Assembly (NCBI GenBank): GCA_903825305.1
Contig: CAIKAC010000002.1
Span: 113,251 to 177,250 of the forward strand
DNA from: an uncultured Actinomycetes bacterium
GTDB taxonomy: Bacteria; Actinomycetota; Acidimicrobiia; Acidimicrobiales; RAAP-2
Length of the DNA stretch: 64,000 bases
Reading direction: 5' to 3'
Part shown: one piece after another, positions 17,843 to 26,949 of the stretch
Position numbering within the stretch: position 1 is the stretch's first letter
Layout: every line of letters starts with the position of its first letter
Notes under the pieces: generated by a model
What the model was told of the DNA's origin: nothing
Seen by the model: only the letters and a program-made list of their open reading frames with translations
Database searches by the model: none
Made by a program: the position numbers and the translations under genes

Positions 17843-18649
17843 CTAGTGCAACAGTGCTGCGAAGTGACGAGCTTGCTCGACCTCTTCGGTAATAACCAAG
17901 GGTGCGACCACAATGGAGGCCTCCGGGGTCACCGTGCCGTCACTTCGAGGGCCTTCGGCCAGAATTGCGCCTGAGGGATCAATGATTTTGCTGGCCCCAA
18001 GGATGGCGCCCGAGGGATTCACGCCACATTGATTGGTCATGACCCAGAACTGACCCGTGGCCATGGCTTGGGCCGGATACCACGCATCCCAATATGCGGC
18101 AGCTTCTAGTTCATAGGCATTGGGTTGGAGCACGAGTTCCACACCGGCTTCGCTCAGGCTTCGTACCGTGGCTGGGAAGTCGCCATCAAAACAGACGTTG
18201 ATGCCGACGCGGCCGAGTTCGTCATCTTCGAAGGTGGTGACGCCATCGCCGGGGACAAAGATCACGTCCTCGCCCGTGAAGGGGTACAGATGGTGTTTGC
18301 GGTGGACAGCGCGAAGCTCGCCATGTCGGTCATAGACAGGAGCAGTGTTTGCAATGCCAGATGCTGTGGTCTCGGCAATCGAGCCGCCGACGATCCACAC
18401 GCCGTGGCGCTGGGCGCGTCGGGCAACCTCATCCATACGTCCGCCGCTTAGAGCTTCGGCTGAGTCAGCGATGTCGGTCGCGAGGCGGGCGGTGTCATAA
18501 CCAGAGATCCAGAGTTCCGGCAACACGATGAGATCGACACCGAGTTCCACGGCTTGATCGATGAGAGCCAACCCTTGTTCAAGGTTGTCGTCGAAGGCTC
18601 CGGGGGTAGGCAGCCATTGAATGCAACAGGCGCGAAGGCCATGGGTCAT
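17843..18649 (-). CDS. Carbon-nitrogen hydrolase (nitrilase superfamily)
   Basis: 268 residues. The Glu-Lys-Cys triad is visible: Glu45 in VLPELWISG, Lys118 in RKHHLYPF, and Cys153 in INVCFDGDF. The length fits an amidase such as N-carbamoylputrescine amidase, omega-amidase or aliphatic amidase rather than a true nitrilase. It acts in the cytoplasm and releases ammonia from an amide or carbamoyl group. It is the last gene of the minus-strand run NCS1 permease - acetylpolyamine amidohydrolase - nitrilase, with a 14-base gap to the previous gene. This placement favours a polyamine-related amide, but the alternative of an omega-amidase in heterocycle breakdown is open. Confidence 0.9.
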   Translation of the reverse strand: MTHGLRACCIQWLPTPGAFDDNLEQGLALIDQAVELGVDLIVLPELWISGYDTARLATDIADSAEALSGGRMDEVARRAQRHGVWIVGGSIAETTASGIANTAPVYDRHGELRAVHRKHHLYPFTGEDVIFVPGDGVTTFEDDELGRVGINVCFDGDFPATVRSLSEAGVELVLQPNAYELEAAAYWDAWYPAQAMATGQFWVMTNQCGVNPSGAILGASKIIDPSGAILAEGPRSDGTVTPEASIVVAPLVITEEVEQARHFAALLH

Positions 18650-18663
18650 GAAATCAATCCTTG

Positions 18664-19767
18664 TTAGACGTGACGAGCGATTTTGGACGAGGCGTCGCGG
18701 ACGGTGTCCGCGGTCAGGGGATTTTCCCCCTCAATGCCGAGGAGAACATTGGCGACATTGATGCCAAGGTCTTCGGTGTCATACCCGCCTTCTTGGACAA
18801 CGACGGTTGGGAGGCCGAGTTCGCCGATGAGTTTGCCCACCTCATGGAAAGCTGAACGTGACACGCAGAGATCCGAGAGCGGATCAAGTTCATAGGTGTC
18901 GACGCCGAGGGAGATCACGAGCTGCTCAGCTCCTCGTTGGGTGATGGCCTCTATGCCAGTACGCACTGCACCGAGGAAGAGCTCATCGGTTGCTCCCTTG
19001 GGCAAAGGCAAATTCAGATTCGCACCCTCACCCTTTCCAAGCCCTGTTTCGTTGGCGTAGCCAGCAAAATAAGGGAAGGCGCGCATCGGGTCGGCGTGGG
19101 TTGAGACATAGTGCACATCAGCGTCTTCGTAGAAGATTGCCTGCGTGCCATTGCCGTGGTGGTAATCCACGTCCAAAATGGCAACGCGCTCTGCACCATC
19201 GTGGCGCATAGCGGCGGCCACGATGGCGGCATTGTTGAGATAGCAAAAGCCGCCAATCATGGATCGAGCTGCGTGATGGCCAGGTGGCCGACATAGGGCG
19301 TAAGCGGCGCCACCCCGACGGGCAACGAGGTCATAGGCACTCAACGCCGTGTCGACTGCACCGAGTGCAGCTTGGTAGGTGCCGGGCACGATGGGAGTCA
19401 TCGTGTCAAAGCACCAATATCCCAATCGCCCTAAGGGAGCATCCATGGGTTCAGGACCGCGCTTGCCCCCCATGAGGAGCCCTGGGTGGAGCATGGTGTC
19501 AGGGAAGATTTCCCTGGTCTCCACCCAGGGCGCGCATTCCTCATAGCAAGTTTCAAACCAGGCAACCATGGCGGGATCGTGAACACGAAGCACGGTTTCA
19601 AGACCGTGGGAAGTCGCTTCCAATTCAACGAAGCGAGCATCAGAGGCCAGTCGAGCTGCGATCGTCTCAGCACGATCTGGCGTCTCGGTGGCCTCGAGTG
19701 GCGTCCCTGCCCAAATTTCGAGAGCCGGGTTATGCAACTGATGCTGTTCGCTTCTGATCCATTCCAT
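18664..19767 (-). CDS. Acetylpolyamine amidohydrolase-like deacetylase (histone deacetylase superfamily)
   Basis: 367 residues from the ATG at 19767, which has AAGGAAAC just upstream and begins 12 bases after the NCS1 permease stop. HDAC-fold motifs in order: RPPGHHA (active-site His pair), GGFCYLNNAAI, DVDYHHGNG (zinc ligands), YVSTHADP, AFPYFAGYANETG, SLGVDTYELDPL (third zinc Asp), and VVQEGGY. The order and the YFAGY and DTYELDP segments resemble bacterial acetylpolyamine amidohydrolase, a zinc enzyme that removes acetyl groups from acetylputrescine or acetylspermidine. Neighbours (transporters, transaminase, PuuC-like dehydrogenase) support this. Other HDAC-like substrates remain possible. 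Confidence 0.9.
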   Translation of the reverse strand: MEWIRSEQHQLHNPALEIWAGTPLEATETPDRAETIAARLASDARFVELEATSHGLETVLRVHDPAMVAWFETCYEECAPWVETREIFPDTMLHPGLLMGGKRGPEPMDAPLGRLGYWCFDTMTPIVPGTYQAALGAVDTALSAYDLVARRGGAAYALCRPPGHHAARSMIGGFCYLNNAAIVAAAMRHDGAERVAILDVDYHHGNGTQAIFYEDADVHYVSTHADPMRAFPYFAGYANETGLGKGEGANLNLPLPKGATDELFLGAVRTGIEAITQRGAEQLVISLGVDTYELDPLSDLCVSRSAFHEVGKLIGELGLPTVVVQEGGYDTEDLGINVANVLLGIEGENPLTADTVRDASSKIARHV

Positions 19768-19778
19768 GGAGAGTTTCC

Positions 19779-21191
19779 TTACGCTGCGTGGGAGACTTCG
19801 CCGTGGTGCTTGTTCTTTGCTTCCCACTTGCCATAGGCGTAGTACACGGGCGTCAAGATGGCGATGCACACGAGCCACGAAATGTCGGTGCCACTCATGT
19901 GCTTGGCAAAGTAGCCCTCATGCCAGGTGGTGTTCATGAAGGGCCATTCAATAGCGAAGCCAATCAAGTAGAGCACAACCGTCCCCGTGTCGAAGCGACC
20001 ATATTTGCCGCCATCTGCACGGAACAGTGATGGCACGTCGTAGTCCCCATGGTGAATGACGTAGAAGTCCACCAAGTTGATAACCGTCCACGGCACCAGC
20101 AGATAGGTGAGGAGCAAGATGAAGTTGTAGTAGCTCGTCAAGAACGTGGTCTGATACGCGATAGCGGCCACAAGGCACGCAGCGACAAACACCGCAGCAA
20201 ACACAAAGCGCGCCTTGGCCTTTGGCAGCCAGTCGTTCTTGAAGTTTTGGCCCACGGTGATGCCACAAAGAACGCCACCATAGAGGTTCAAGGTATTGGT
20301 GTTCACGATGCCAACGGCGAAGACCAACATGACCACCCAACCAAAGCCGTGCGAGAGCTGCTTGATGGCAGCCACTTGGCTCGCATTCGACGAGGCGATA
20401 CCGACCATGGCGCCAATGATCATCGGCAATACGGAGCCCAGCACCACGCCGAAGTAGCTAAACCAAAACACGGGCTTCGTGCTTGATTCTTTTGGCATGT
20501 ACCGCGAATAGTCAGAGACATAAGGCGCGTAGGCAATCTGCCACAAGATGCCCGTCACGATGGCAGCGCCCATGAAGCCCGACCAGCTGAATTTGCCAGC
20601 AGAGGAGAAGTGAGGGCCAAGGCCATTGCTGACCATGATGATGACGGAGATCAACATAACGAGCGTGAAGACCACCGAGAGCCAGCGGTTCAGTCCGTGA
20701 ATTAAGTCATATCCAAAGGTCACGACGACCAGGCTCAAGATCGCACAAATAGCAATGCCCCAGTTGACCGAGACACCGCTGACGAGTTGGTTAATGGATT
20801 GGCCACCGAGTACCAAGTTCGAGGCGAAGAAGCCCACGTACATGAAGACCACAACGCCAACTACCAAGATGGAACCGATGGTGCCGTATTGGGCCCGCGA
20901 CTGAATCATCTGCGGGATGCCGAGCTTGGGGCCCTGGACCGAGTGCAAGGCCATCAAAATCGCACCAACGGCGTTGCCCAAGATGATGGCGAAGACCGCT
21001 GGCCAGAAGGGCAGGCCGTAGACAACCGTCGCAAGCGCGCCGGTCACGATAGTGAGGGGCATCAAGTTCGATGTGAACCACACAGTAAAGAGATCGCGAG
21101 GGCGACCGTGTCGCTGATCCTCGGGGATCTGTTCGATGGTGTACTGCTCAACTTCGAGCGGATGCTCTTGAGCACTGGACTCTATAGACAT
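19779..21191 (-). CDS. NCS1 nucleobase:cation symporter / cytosine-purine permease family
   Basis: 470 residues from the ATG at 21191, preceded by AGGGGGAAGCA. About twelve membrane segments are visible, with short loops (FTSNLMPLTIVTGALATV, LNRWLSVVFTLVMLISVI). The N-terminal PEDQRHGRPRDLFTVWF segment and SVQGPKLGIPQMIQSRAQYG are typical of the NCS1/PurCyt permease family. Members import cytosine, purines, allantoin, hydantoins, thiamine or other small N-compounds with a cation. It starts an operon with the acetylpolyamine amidohydrolase and nitrilase. The substrate here is probably the amide or acetylated nitrogen compound that those enzymes process. This is inference. Confidence 0.9.
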   Translation of the reverse strand: MSIESSAQEHPLEVEQYTIEQIPEDQRHGRPRDLFTVWFTSNLMPLTIVTGALATVVYGLPFWPAVFAIILGNAVGAILMALHSVQGPKLGIPQMIQSRAQYGTIGSILVVGVVVFMYVGFFASNLVLGGQSINQLVSGVSVNWGIAICAILSLVVVTFGYDLIHGLNRWLSVVFTLVMLISVIIMVSNGLGPHFSSAGKFSWSGFMGAAIVTGILWQIAYAPYVSDYSRYMPKESSTKPVFWFSYFGVVLGSVLPMIIGAMVGIASSNASQVAAIKQLSHGFGWVVMLVFAVGIVNTNTLNLYGGVLCGITVGQNFKNDWLPKAKARFVFAAVFVAACLVAAIAYQTTFLTSYYNFILLLTYLLVPWTVINLVDFYVIHHGDYDVPSLFRADGGKYGRFDTGTVVLYLIGFAIEWPFMNTTWHEGYFAKHMSGTDISWLVCIAILTPVYYAYGKWEAKNKHHGEVSHAA

Positions 21192-21261
21192 TGCTTCCCC
21201 CTTGATGAAAATTACGTGTTGGCTATCAATCCACCTTGCATGCGCCATTGCGTGCGTAATT

Positions 21262-21279
21262 CAACTCGTTGTTGAGTTG
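21262..21279. promoter_or_regulatory. Candidate operator upstream of the NCS1 permease operon
   Basis: Inverted repeat CAACTC - 6 bases - GAGTTG, about 70 bases upstream of the permease start on the minus strand. It sits in the 229-base gap after the APC permease gene, which is large for an operon interior, so a separate promoter here is plausible. Confidence 0.35.
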
Positions 21280-21420
21280 GTTTCAAATGTAGGGCTCCCT
21301 AAGGTTGACAACAACCGTTTTCTGGCCCGAAACGAAACTATTCATCGGAGCGCAACAATTAGTGCGGCCACGGTGAAGTAGTCGTTCTGATTTTCACAAC
21401 TTGTTGGCGCAGCGTGACGA

Positions 21421-22980
21421 TCAGTCTTGAACTGCGGCGGCCTGCTCAGCTGCGAGTTCGTCAACTTCGAGAGCAGGGGCCAGATCACTGCGCACCTTGG
21501 CCGAGAAGATGAACCCAACCACGGCAATCAAGATGACAACGAGAACGGTGCCCAAGGTAAAGGCTTCAAATCGTCCAGCCGAGACACCCCAACTTGATTC
21601 AAAGGAGTACGGCACCGAAAAGATTCCTGGGAGGACATTGGGGAAGAGCACGTTGATGGAGCCCACCACGATGTAGAGGAACACGACGGTGCCCATTGCC
21701 ATGAAGCCCTTCGTGCCGCCGGGCACCTTGTAAGGCCGATCAATGGCGTGGTAGCGCAGCTTCAAAACCATCAGTGCTGGGATGATGGTGAGGTAGGAAA
21801 GCAAGAGCGTTGAAATCGAGCAGTTCAACACAATGGCAAACATGGTGGAGGCCGAGCCATTGACGAATTCCATGGCCGCGATCACAAAAGCCGTGCCCAT
21901 GATGCCCGAGGTGATGTTGACGCGAACGGGCGTACCAAATCGCTCTGAGAACACACCGAAAAACCGCCCGAAGAACGTTCCGTCAGCGGCAGCGATGGCT
22001 TGGATGCGGTCTGTTGCCATCATCCATGAACTGCCCTGATTAACAAGAGCGAAGACGAACAACAGAGCCGAGACACCGAGGGCAAAGTGCGAAAGGGGTC
22101 CCCACACGCCATTGAAGACCACTGCCATGGCGTCCATGTAGCCGCCGAGGCCCGATGCATTCTTGACCGGCAATACCAAGATGATGGCAAAGACGGGTAG
22201 GAGGTAGGCCGCCATGGAGATCAGCGAACCGCGTCGAATAGCTGGCCCGGTGTCATTGGCCGGATCGAACATTTCTTGGCTGGCAGCACTCGGGGCTTCA
22301 AAGCCGACGTAAGCAAACAAGATGATGGAGATGGCTGACAAGAACCCGGCGGTAGAGGGGGAAAGATTGCCCCAATGTTGCGCGGTGAAGCCATGCATAA
22401 TCCCATAGACAACCGTGGTGCCGACGAGGAGCACGAGCACCGCTACCTTGGCCCAAGCGCCAAGGTTCACGATGAATTTGCCAGTCTTCAAACTCACGAC
22501 CGCGAGCAAAATGGCAACCCATACGAAGGCAATCTTGAAGGCCCAGTCCCAGAAACTTCCCGAGGCGACGTGAACGACATAGCCCTGGAAGGCAGCAAAA
22601 GCGATGAACGCCAGTGAACCACCTAACCAAATGGGGTTGGTGATCCAGTACAAGACTGACGTGACGCCACCGATAAAGCGGCCAAAAGCGAACTTCGTCC
22701 ACTGATAGGGACCACCTTCTTGGGTGAAGGCGGCACCGGTTTCGGCAAACAACATGGCGTAGGGGACCATGAAGGTCACGACCAACAAAATGCCCCAGGT
22801 CAGAGAGTTCAATCCTCCAGCGGCAATCGTGCCGATGGTGTCCATGGAGATAACCGCGGCGATGATGAAGTAGACGATGTCAAGGCGCTTGAGCACCTTG
22901 ACCAACTTGGTCTCTTGCTCAGCCGCAAAGCTTGTTTGCAGTAAGCGCTCATCGTGGAGGTGCTTGGGATAATCCGCCAT
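21421..22980 (-). CDS. APC-family amino acid/polyamine permease
   Basis: 519 residues, about twelve membrane helices. The start region reads KVLKRLDIVYFIIAAVIS, then GGLNSLTWGILLVVTFMVPYAMLFAETG and FTQEGGPYQWTKFAFG. This is the amino acid-polyamine-organocation superfamily pattern, close to glutamate/GABA- or polyamine-type members. It imports an amino compound through the membrane. It lies 47 bases after the aminotransferase in the LysR-ALDH-transaminase-permease run. The ribosome site (GAGAGAAAAGAG) is weak. The context points to putrescine, GABA or another omega-amino compound. Confidence 0.92.
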   Translation of the reverse strand: MADYPKHLHDERLLQTSFAAEQETKLVKVLKRLDIVYFIIAAVISMDTIGTIAAGGLNSLTWGILLVVTFMVPYAMLFAETGAAFTQEGGPYQWTKFAFGRFIGGVTSVLYWITNPIWLGGSLAFIAFAAFQGYVVHVASGSFWDWAFKIAFVWVAILLAVVSLKTGKFIVNLGAWAKVAVLVLLVGTTVVYGIMHGFTAQHWGNLSPSTAGFLSAISIILFAYVGFEAPSAASQEMFDPANDTGPAIRRGSLISMAAYLLPVFAIILVLPVKNASGLGGYMDAMAVVFNGVWGPLSHFALGVSALLFVFALVNQGSSWMMATDRIQAIAAADGTFFGRFFGVFSERFGTPVRVNITSGIMGTAFVIAAMEFVNGSASTMFAIVLNCSISTLLLSYLTIIPALMVLKLRYHAIDRPYKVPGGTKGFMAMGTVVFLYIVVGSINVLFPNVLPGIFSVPYSFESSWGVSAGRFEAFTLGTVLVVILIAVVGFIFSAKVRSDLAPALEVDELAAEQAAAVQD

Positions 22981-23027
22981 GGTGGCTCTTTTCTCTCTGG
23001 ATTGCCGGTGACTGAATGCTGATTGTC

Positions 23028-24377
23028 TTAGTGAATGACTCCGTCGGGGGTAGTGCGAATAAGTACTGAGCGCATGGCCGCAACGCAGCGGTCAGCTTCG
23101 GCTTCGGTCATGATCAGCGGCGGTGACAACACGAGGTTGTGGCCACAGTCTCGAACGATGACGCCAGTTTCTCGACGAATCACGTCTGGCAACATGGGCT
23201 GCAGCATGGGCAGTGGTTCACGGGTTCCACGGTCAGCCACGAGTTCCACGGCATGCATCATGCCGACGTAGCGAACCTCACCCACGATGTCGAGATCAAG
23301 CAAGGTGTTGAGTTTCTCATGGAGGTAGGCCCCAATGGTCTTGGCTCGCTCCAACAGATTCTCTTCTTCGATGATGCGAAGGTTTTCTAACGCCACCGCG
23401 GCAGCAGTCGGGTGACCGTTGTAGGTGTATCCCATGGGGAAGCCATGGTCTTTGCCCAACTGTTCGGCCACGCGACCAGACACCAACACAGCGCCTAGAG
23501 GAATGTACCCAGAGGTAATGCCCTTGGCGGTGATGATGATGTCGGGTTCGACACCAAAGTGCTGGGCGGCGAACCAGGTTCCTACTCGGCCATAGGCCGT
23601 TACCACTTCGTCAAAAACCAACAAGATGCCGTGGCGATCGAGCACCTCTTTGACACGGGGCCAGTAATCAGCTGGTGGAATGAGCATGCCGCCAACACCC
23701 ATGACGGGCTCACCCACCATGGCTGCGATCTTCTCCGGGCCAATGTTGTTGATGGTCTCTTCGAGTTCGGCGATGAGAAAGTCAGTGGGGTCGGCTTCTC
23801 CATAGAGTTCCCAGCGATACGGCCATGGTGGCGTGACGTGAGCCACGTGGGGCAACATCGGACCAAAGCCCTCGTGGTAAATCGGGAAACCCGAGAGCGA
23901 ACCGCCGCCATAGGCGATGCCGTGGTAGCTGTTTCGCCGAGCGATGATCCAGTTTCGATCTGGGTCACCACGGCGGTAGTGGTAGTAGCGACTCATCTTG
24001 AGTGCGGCTTCGTTGCCTTCTGAACCACCTGAGGTGAAGTAGACGTGATCAATATTGTCTGGCGAGATCTCTACCAACTTGGCCGCAAGTTGAATGGCCT
24101 TGTCGTTGCTGAATTCCCAGAAGCTCGTGAAGTATTCGAGGGTGGAGATTTGTTCGGCGGCCACCTTTGCGACGGCTTCTCGACCGTGACCAATTTGGGC
24201 CAGCCAGAGGCCACCGGTTGCATCAAGGTATTCGCGGCCTTCGATGTCGGTCAGGGTGCAGTCTTTGCCAGCATTCATCACAACCCGCTCGGTTGTGGTG
24301 GCGGGGAGGTAGGGGTGGATGATGTGATCACGGTCGGTGCTAAGCAAGCCATCGATCTGCGTTTGATTCATGGACAT
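23028..24377 (-). CDS. Class III omega-aminotransferase (putrescine/beta-alanine:pyruvate type)
   Basis: 449 residues. Fold-type I PLP enzyme: the Schiff-base Lys285 is in TAKGITSGYIPLG, Asp256 in FDEVVTAYGR binds the pyridine nitrogen, and GGSEGNEAALK binds the phosphate. The sequence resembles SpuC-like putrescine:pyruvate and beta-alanine:pyruvate transaminases (LDATGGLW opening, GYTYNGHPTAAAVALENL late). It moves the terminal amino group of a diamine or omega-amino acid to pyruvate. AAGGAG with a 7-base spacer selects the ATG at 24377. The aldehyde product is the expected substrate of the PuuC-like dehydrogenase just upstream. Confidence 0.93.
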   Translation of the reverse strand: MSMNQTQIDGLLSTDRDHIIHPYLPATTTERVVMNAGKDCTLTDIEGREYLDATGGLWLAQIGHGREAVAKVAAEQISTLEYFTSFWEFSNDKAIQLAAKLVEISPDNIDHVYFTSGGSEGNEAALKMSRYYHYRRGDPDRNWIIARRNSYHGIAYGGGSLSGFPIYHEGFGPMLPHVAHVTPPWPYRWELYGEADPTDFLIAELEETINNIGPEKIAAMVGEPVMGVGGMLIPPADYWPRVKEVLDRHGILLVFDEVVTAYGRVGTWFAAQHFGVEPDIIITAKGITSGYIPLGAVLVSGRVAEQLGKDHGFPMGYTYNGHPTAAAVALENLRIIEEENLLERAKTIGAYLHEKLNTLLDLDIVGEVRYVGMMHAVELVADRGTREPLPMLQPMLPDVIRRETGVIVRDCGHNLVLSPPLIMTEAEADRCVAAMRSVLIRTTPDGVIH

Positions 24378-24400
24378 GGCGTATCTCCTTTGATAGATGC

Positions 24401-25891
24401 CTAAGGCTGAGTAGTTGCGAAACGAATCCAGGTGGTCTTGAGGCCAGTGAACTTTTCCATGGCGTGGAGCGAGAGATCGCGACCAAAGCCTGATTGTTTG
24501 AAACCACCGAAGGGGGTGGTGACCCCAAGGGCATCAACGGTGTTCACGCTCACGGTTCCCGCATGGAGGAGTCCTGCAACGCGGTGGGCTCGATCAAGAT
24601 TTGAGGTCCACACCGATGCCGCGAGCCCATAGATAGAGTTGTTCGCCAACGCGACAGCTTCGGCCTCTGAATCAAAGGGGATCACCGAGAGCACCGGCCC
24701 AAAGATTTCTTCACGAGCCACGGCAGCATCGGAAGAAAGGTCAGTGAAAATCGTTGGCTCGACGTAGCAGTCCGATCCATCGATACTCAGGCGAGACCCA
24801 CCCGTGACCAGTCGTCCATCTTGCTTACCGAGTCCGAGGTATCGCTCAACGCGAGACGCTTGGGTGGCGTCAACGAGAGGCCCCATGGTGGTCGCGGGAT
24901 CAAGGGGGTGACCCAAGCTGATCTTGGCCACTTCCTTCTGGAGGAGTGCGATGAATTCATCGTGGATTGCGCGCTCGACAAGGAGCCGCGAGTTGGCCGA
25001 GCACACTTCACCTTGGTTAAAGAAGATGGCGCGCGCCGCAAATTCTGCTGCTTCGTTCAGATTGGAAGCATCGGCGAACACCAGGTTGGGGCTCTTGCCA
25101 CCGCACTCGAGCCACACTTGTTTCATGTTGGATTGGCCTGAGTATTCAAGGAATTTCTTGCCGATCTCGGTTGAACCAGTGAAGGTCAAGACATCAACAT
25201 CGCCGTGAAGTCCAACAGCTGCCCCGGTTGTTGGACCATCGCCGGGGACGACATTGAGGACGCCAGGCGGGAGATCTGCCTCGAGGGCCAACTCGGCGAG
25301 TCGAAGGGCGGAGAGTGGTGATTGCTCCGCTGGCTTGACGACCACGGTGTTGCCGGCAGCCAAAGCAGGTGCAATCTTCCAAATGGCCATCTCGAGGGGG
25401 TAGTTCCAAGGGATAACGGCACCGATCACGCCAAGGGGCACGCGCTGCACCAGTGCCGTGTTGCCAGGATCAGTGACGGGAATCTCGCCGGCCACTTTGT
25501 CGATGGCTTCGGCGTAGAAATTTAAAATATAAGAAGAGCCGGGAACATCAATGCTGATGGCATCGCTAAAGGGTTTGCCCATGTCCATGGCTTCCAACAG
25601 CGCCAACTCTTGAGCGTTGGCAGTAATGAGGTCGGCGAGTTTGTGGAGACGAGCCTTACGATCTGCCGAACTCATGGTGGACCATGCGCTGTCATAAGCA
25701 CGGCGAGATGACGCGACGGCATCGTCAACATCGCTGACCGAACATTGCGAAACTGTGGCAATGGACGTACCCGTCGCGGGACTAATGTCTTCGAAGGTGG
25801 TGGGAGTTTCGCGGCGTTGTCCGTCAATCACTGCACGACCATCGCGCGCTAGCGCTTGGAATGCTTGTTCGAGATCAGCTCGCTTTGACAT
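24401..25891 (-). CDS. Aldehyde dehydrogenase, PuuC/omega-aminoaldehyde type
   Basis: 496 residues. Catalytic Cys297 in NQGEVCSAN and Glu262 in WLECGGKSP. The stretches SNMKQVWLECGGKSPNLVF, LGHPLDPATTMGPL and FGGFKQSGFGRDLSLHA are close by eye to E. coli PuuC (gamma-glutamyl-aminobutyraldehyde dehydrogenase), so this is an NAD(P)-dependent enzyme making an omega-amino acid such as GABA. The start ATG at 25891 is preceded by AAAGGAGACCC inside the end of the LysR gene, a 17-base overlap. It is the partner of the transaminase that follows after 23 bases. Confidence 0.93.
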   Translation of the reverse strand: MSKRADLEQAFQALARDGRAVIDGQRRETPTTFEDISPATGTSIATVSQCSVSDVDDAVASSRRAYDSAWSTMSSADRKARLHKLADLITANAQELALLEAMDMGKPFSDAISIDVPGSSYILNFYAEAIDKVAGEIPVTDPGNTALVQRVPLGVIGAVIPWNYPLEMAIWKIAPALAAGNTVVVKPAEQSPLSALRLAELALEADLPPGVLNVVPGDGPTTGAAVGLHGDVDVLTFTGSTEIGKKFLEYSGQSNMKQVWLECGGKSPNLVFADASNLNEAAEFAARAIFFNQGEVCSANSRLLVERAIHDEFIALLQKEVAKISLGHPLDPATTMGPLVDATQASRVERYLGLGKQDGRLVTGGSRLSIDGSDCYVEPTIFTDLSSDAAVAREEIFGPVLSVIPFDSEAEAVALANNSIYGLAASVWTSNLDRAHRVAGLLHAGTVSVNTVDALGVTTPFGGFKQSGFGRDLSLHAMEKFTGLKTTWIRFATTQP

Positions 25892-26816
25892 GGGTCTCCT
25901 TTGGTGAGGATGAGTTTTTCACGACTTGGATACTTCGTGCAGCGTCTAGTACCGCTTCAGCCCTGCGGGTGAGGCGAGCGTGTTTTGGCCAACTCGCCAC
26001 GATGCGAGCAGGCTCGACATCGCCGGCAATTTCCACCTCGCGATAGGGGAGGCCTTCGACGGAATGGCCCGAGGCTGGACGCATATTGAGCAAACTCACC
26101 CCCATGCCACGACCCACCATGGCCCGTGCCAAGTCAGCGCTGCGGGCTTCGAAACTCACCACTGGGTTGATGCCGGCCTCGTCAAGGATTCGAGCAAAGT
26201 ACTCCCGCGAGTGGGGTAGGTCGAGCATGATGAGGGGCTCTTGCGCGATATCACCTAGCTGCACCTCTGAGAGGTTGGCTAAATGGTGGTTGGCTGCCAC
26301 GCAGAGGTGAGGCCGCACCTCTTCCAGCAACTCATAAGACAACGTGGCACTGGGGTCAAAGAAGTAGCCAATGCCCAGTTCACAGCGACCTGAACTTACG
26401 GCGTCACTCAGTTCTGTTAAGTCGAGTTCATGAAAGCGAACGCGAAGATCGGGGTGTGCGTTCGCTAGAGAATGAGAGAGCCCAGGGACAACATAAGGGG
26501 CGAGCACGGAAAACACCCCAACAGAGATTTCGCCGCTAATGCCCTGGCTGAGTTCGGCGGCGTCTTGCAATATTTGGTCGGCGTCATCGAGCAAGGAACG
26601 TGCTCGCACCGCAATTCGCTCACCAGCGGGTGTCAAACTCACTCCCTTGGCGTGGTGGCGAATGAGTAATTGCAGATTCAAGGTCTTCTCGAGATCGGCA
26701 ATGCCGGCCGACACTGAGGAGGGGGAGACACCGAGTTCATAGGCCGCTCCGGTGATTGATCCGCACGAGGCCACGCACACCAAGTATTCAATGTTGCGCA
26801 TGCCAATTCGGCTCAT
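25875..26816 (-). CDS. LysR-type transcriptional regulator
   Basis: 313 residues. A winged helix-turn-helix occupies residues about 7-65 (GSITGAAYELGVSPSSVSAGI), a linker helix follows to about 95, then a periplasmic-binding-protein-like effector domain (about 97-290). It is the first gene of the minus-strand operon LysR-ALDH-transaminase-permease and is divergent from the HpaB operon. A perfect inverted repeat with the LysR T-N11-A pattern lies 17-37 bases before its start. It probably represses itself and controls one or both operons. The effector domain shares EPLIMLDL (193-200) and RAMVGRGMGVSLL (231-243) with the C-terminal half of the flavin-reductase fusion encoded at 30654. Confidence 0.95.
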   Translation of the reverse strand: MSRIGMRNIEYLVCVASCGSITGAAYELGVSPSSVSAGIADLEKTLNLQLLIRHHAKGVSLTPAGERIAVRARSLLDDADQILQDAAELSQGISGEISVGVFSVLAPYVVPGLSHSLANAHPDLRVRFHELDLTELSDAVSSGRCELGIGYFFDPSATLSYELLEEVRPHLCVAANHHLANLSEVQLGDIAQEPLIMLDLPHSREYFARILDEAGINPVVSFEARSADLARAMVGRGMGVSLLNMRPASGHSVEGLPYREVEIAGDVEPARIVASWPKHARLTRRAEAVLDAARSIQVVKNSSSPKETHVKAS

Positions 26817-26832
26817 GAACGTTCCCCCCGGT

Positions 26833-26853
26833 TGATTCGGAGAAACCGAATCA
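26833..26853. promoter_or_regulatory. LysR-type operator (T-N11-A inverted repeat)
   Basis: TGATTCGG - AGAAA - CCGAATCA, an uninterrupted 8-bp inverted repeat with a 5-base spacer, in the 133-base divergent region between the LysR gene and the HpaB-type gene. It contains the LysR consensus T-N11-A. It is the strongest operator-like site in this region. Confidence 0.7.
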
Positions 26854-26949
26854 TTGCTAAGCCTGTTGAGGCTTGACCGAACCCAAAATTACAGGGAAAA
26901 TCAAAACCGGGCAAGTGTCGATAAGGCCAAGCATTCGAAAGGGTTCACG

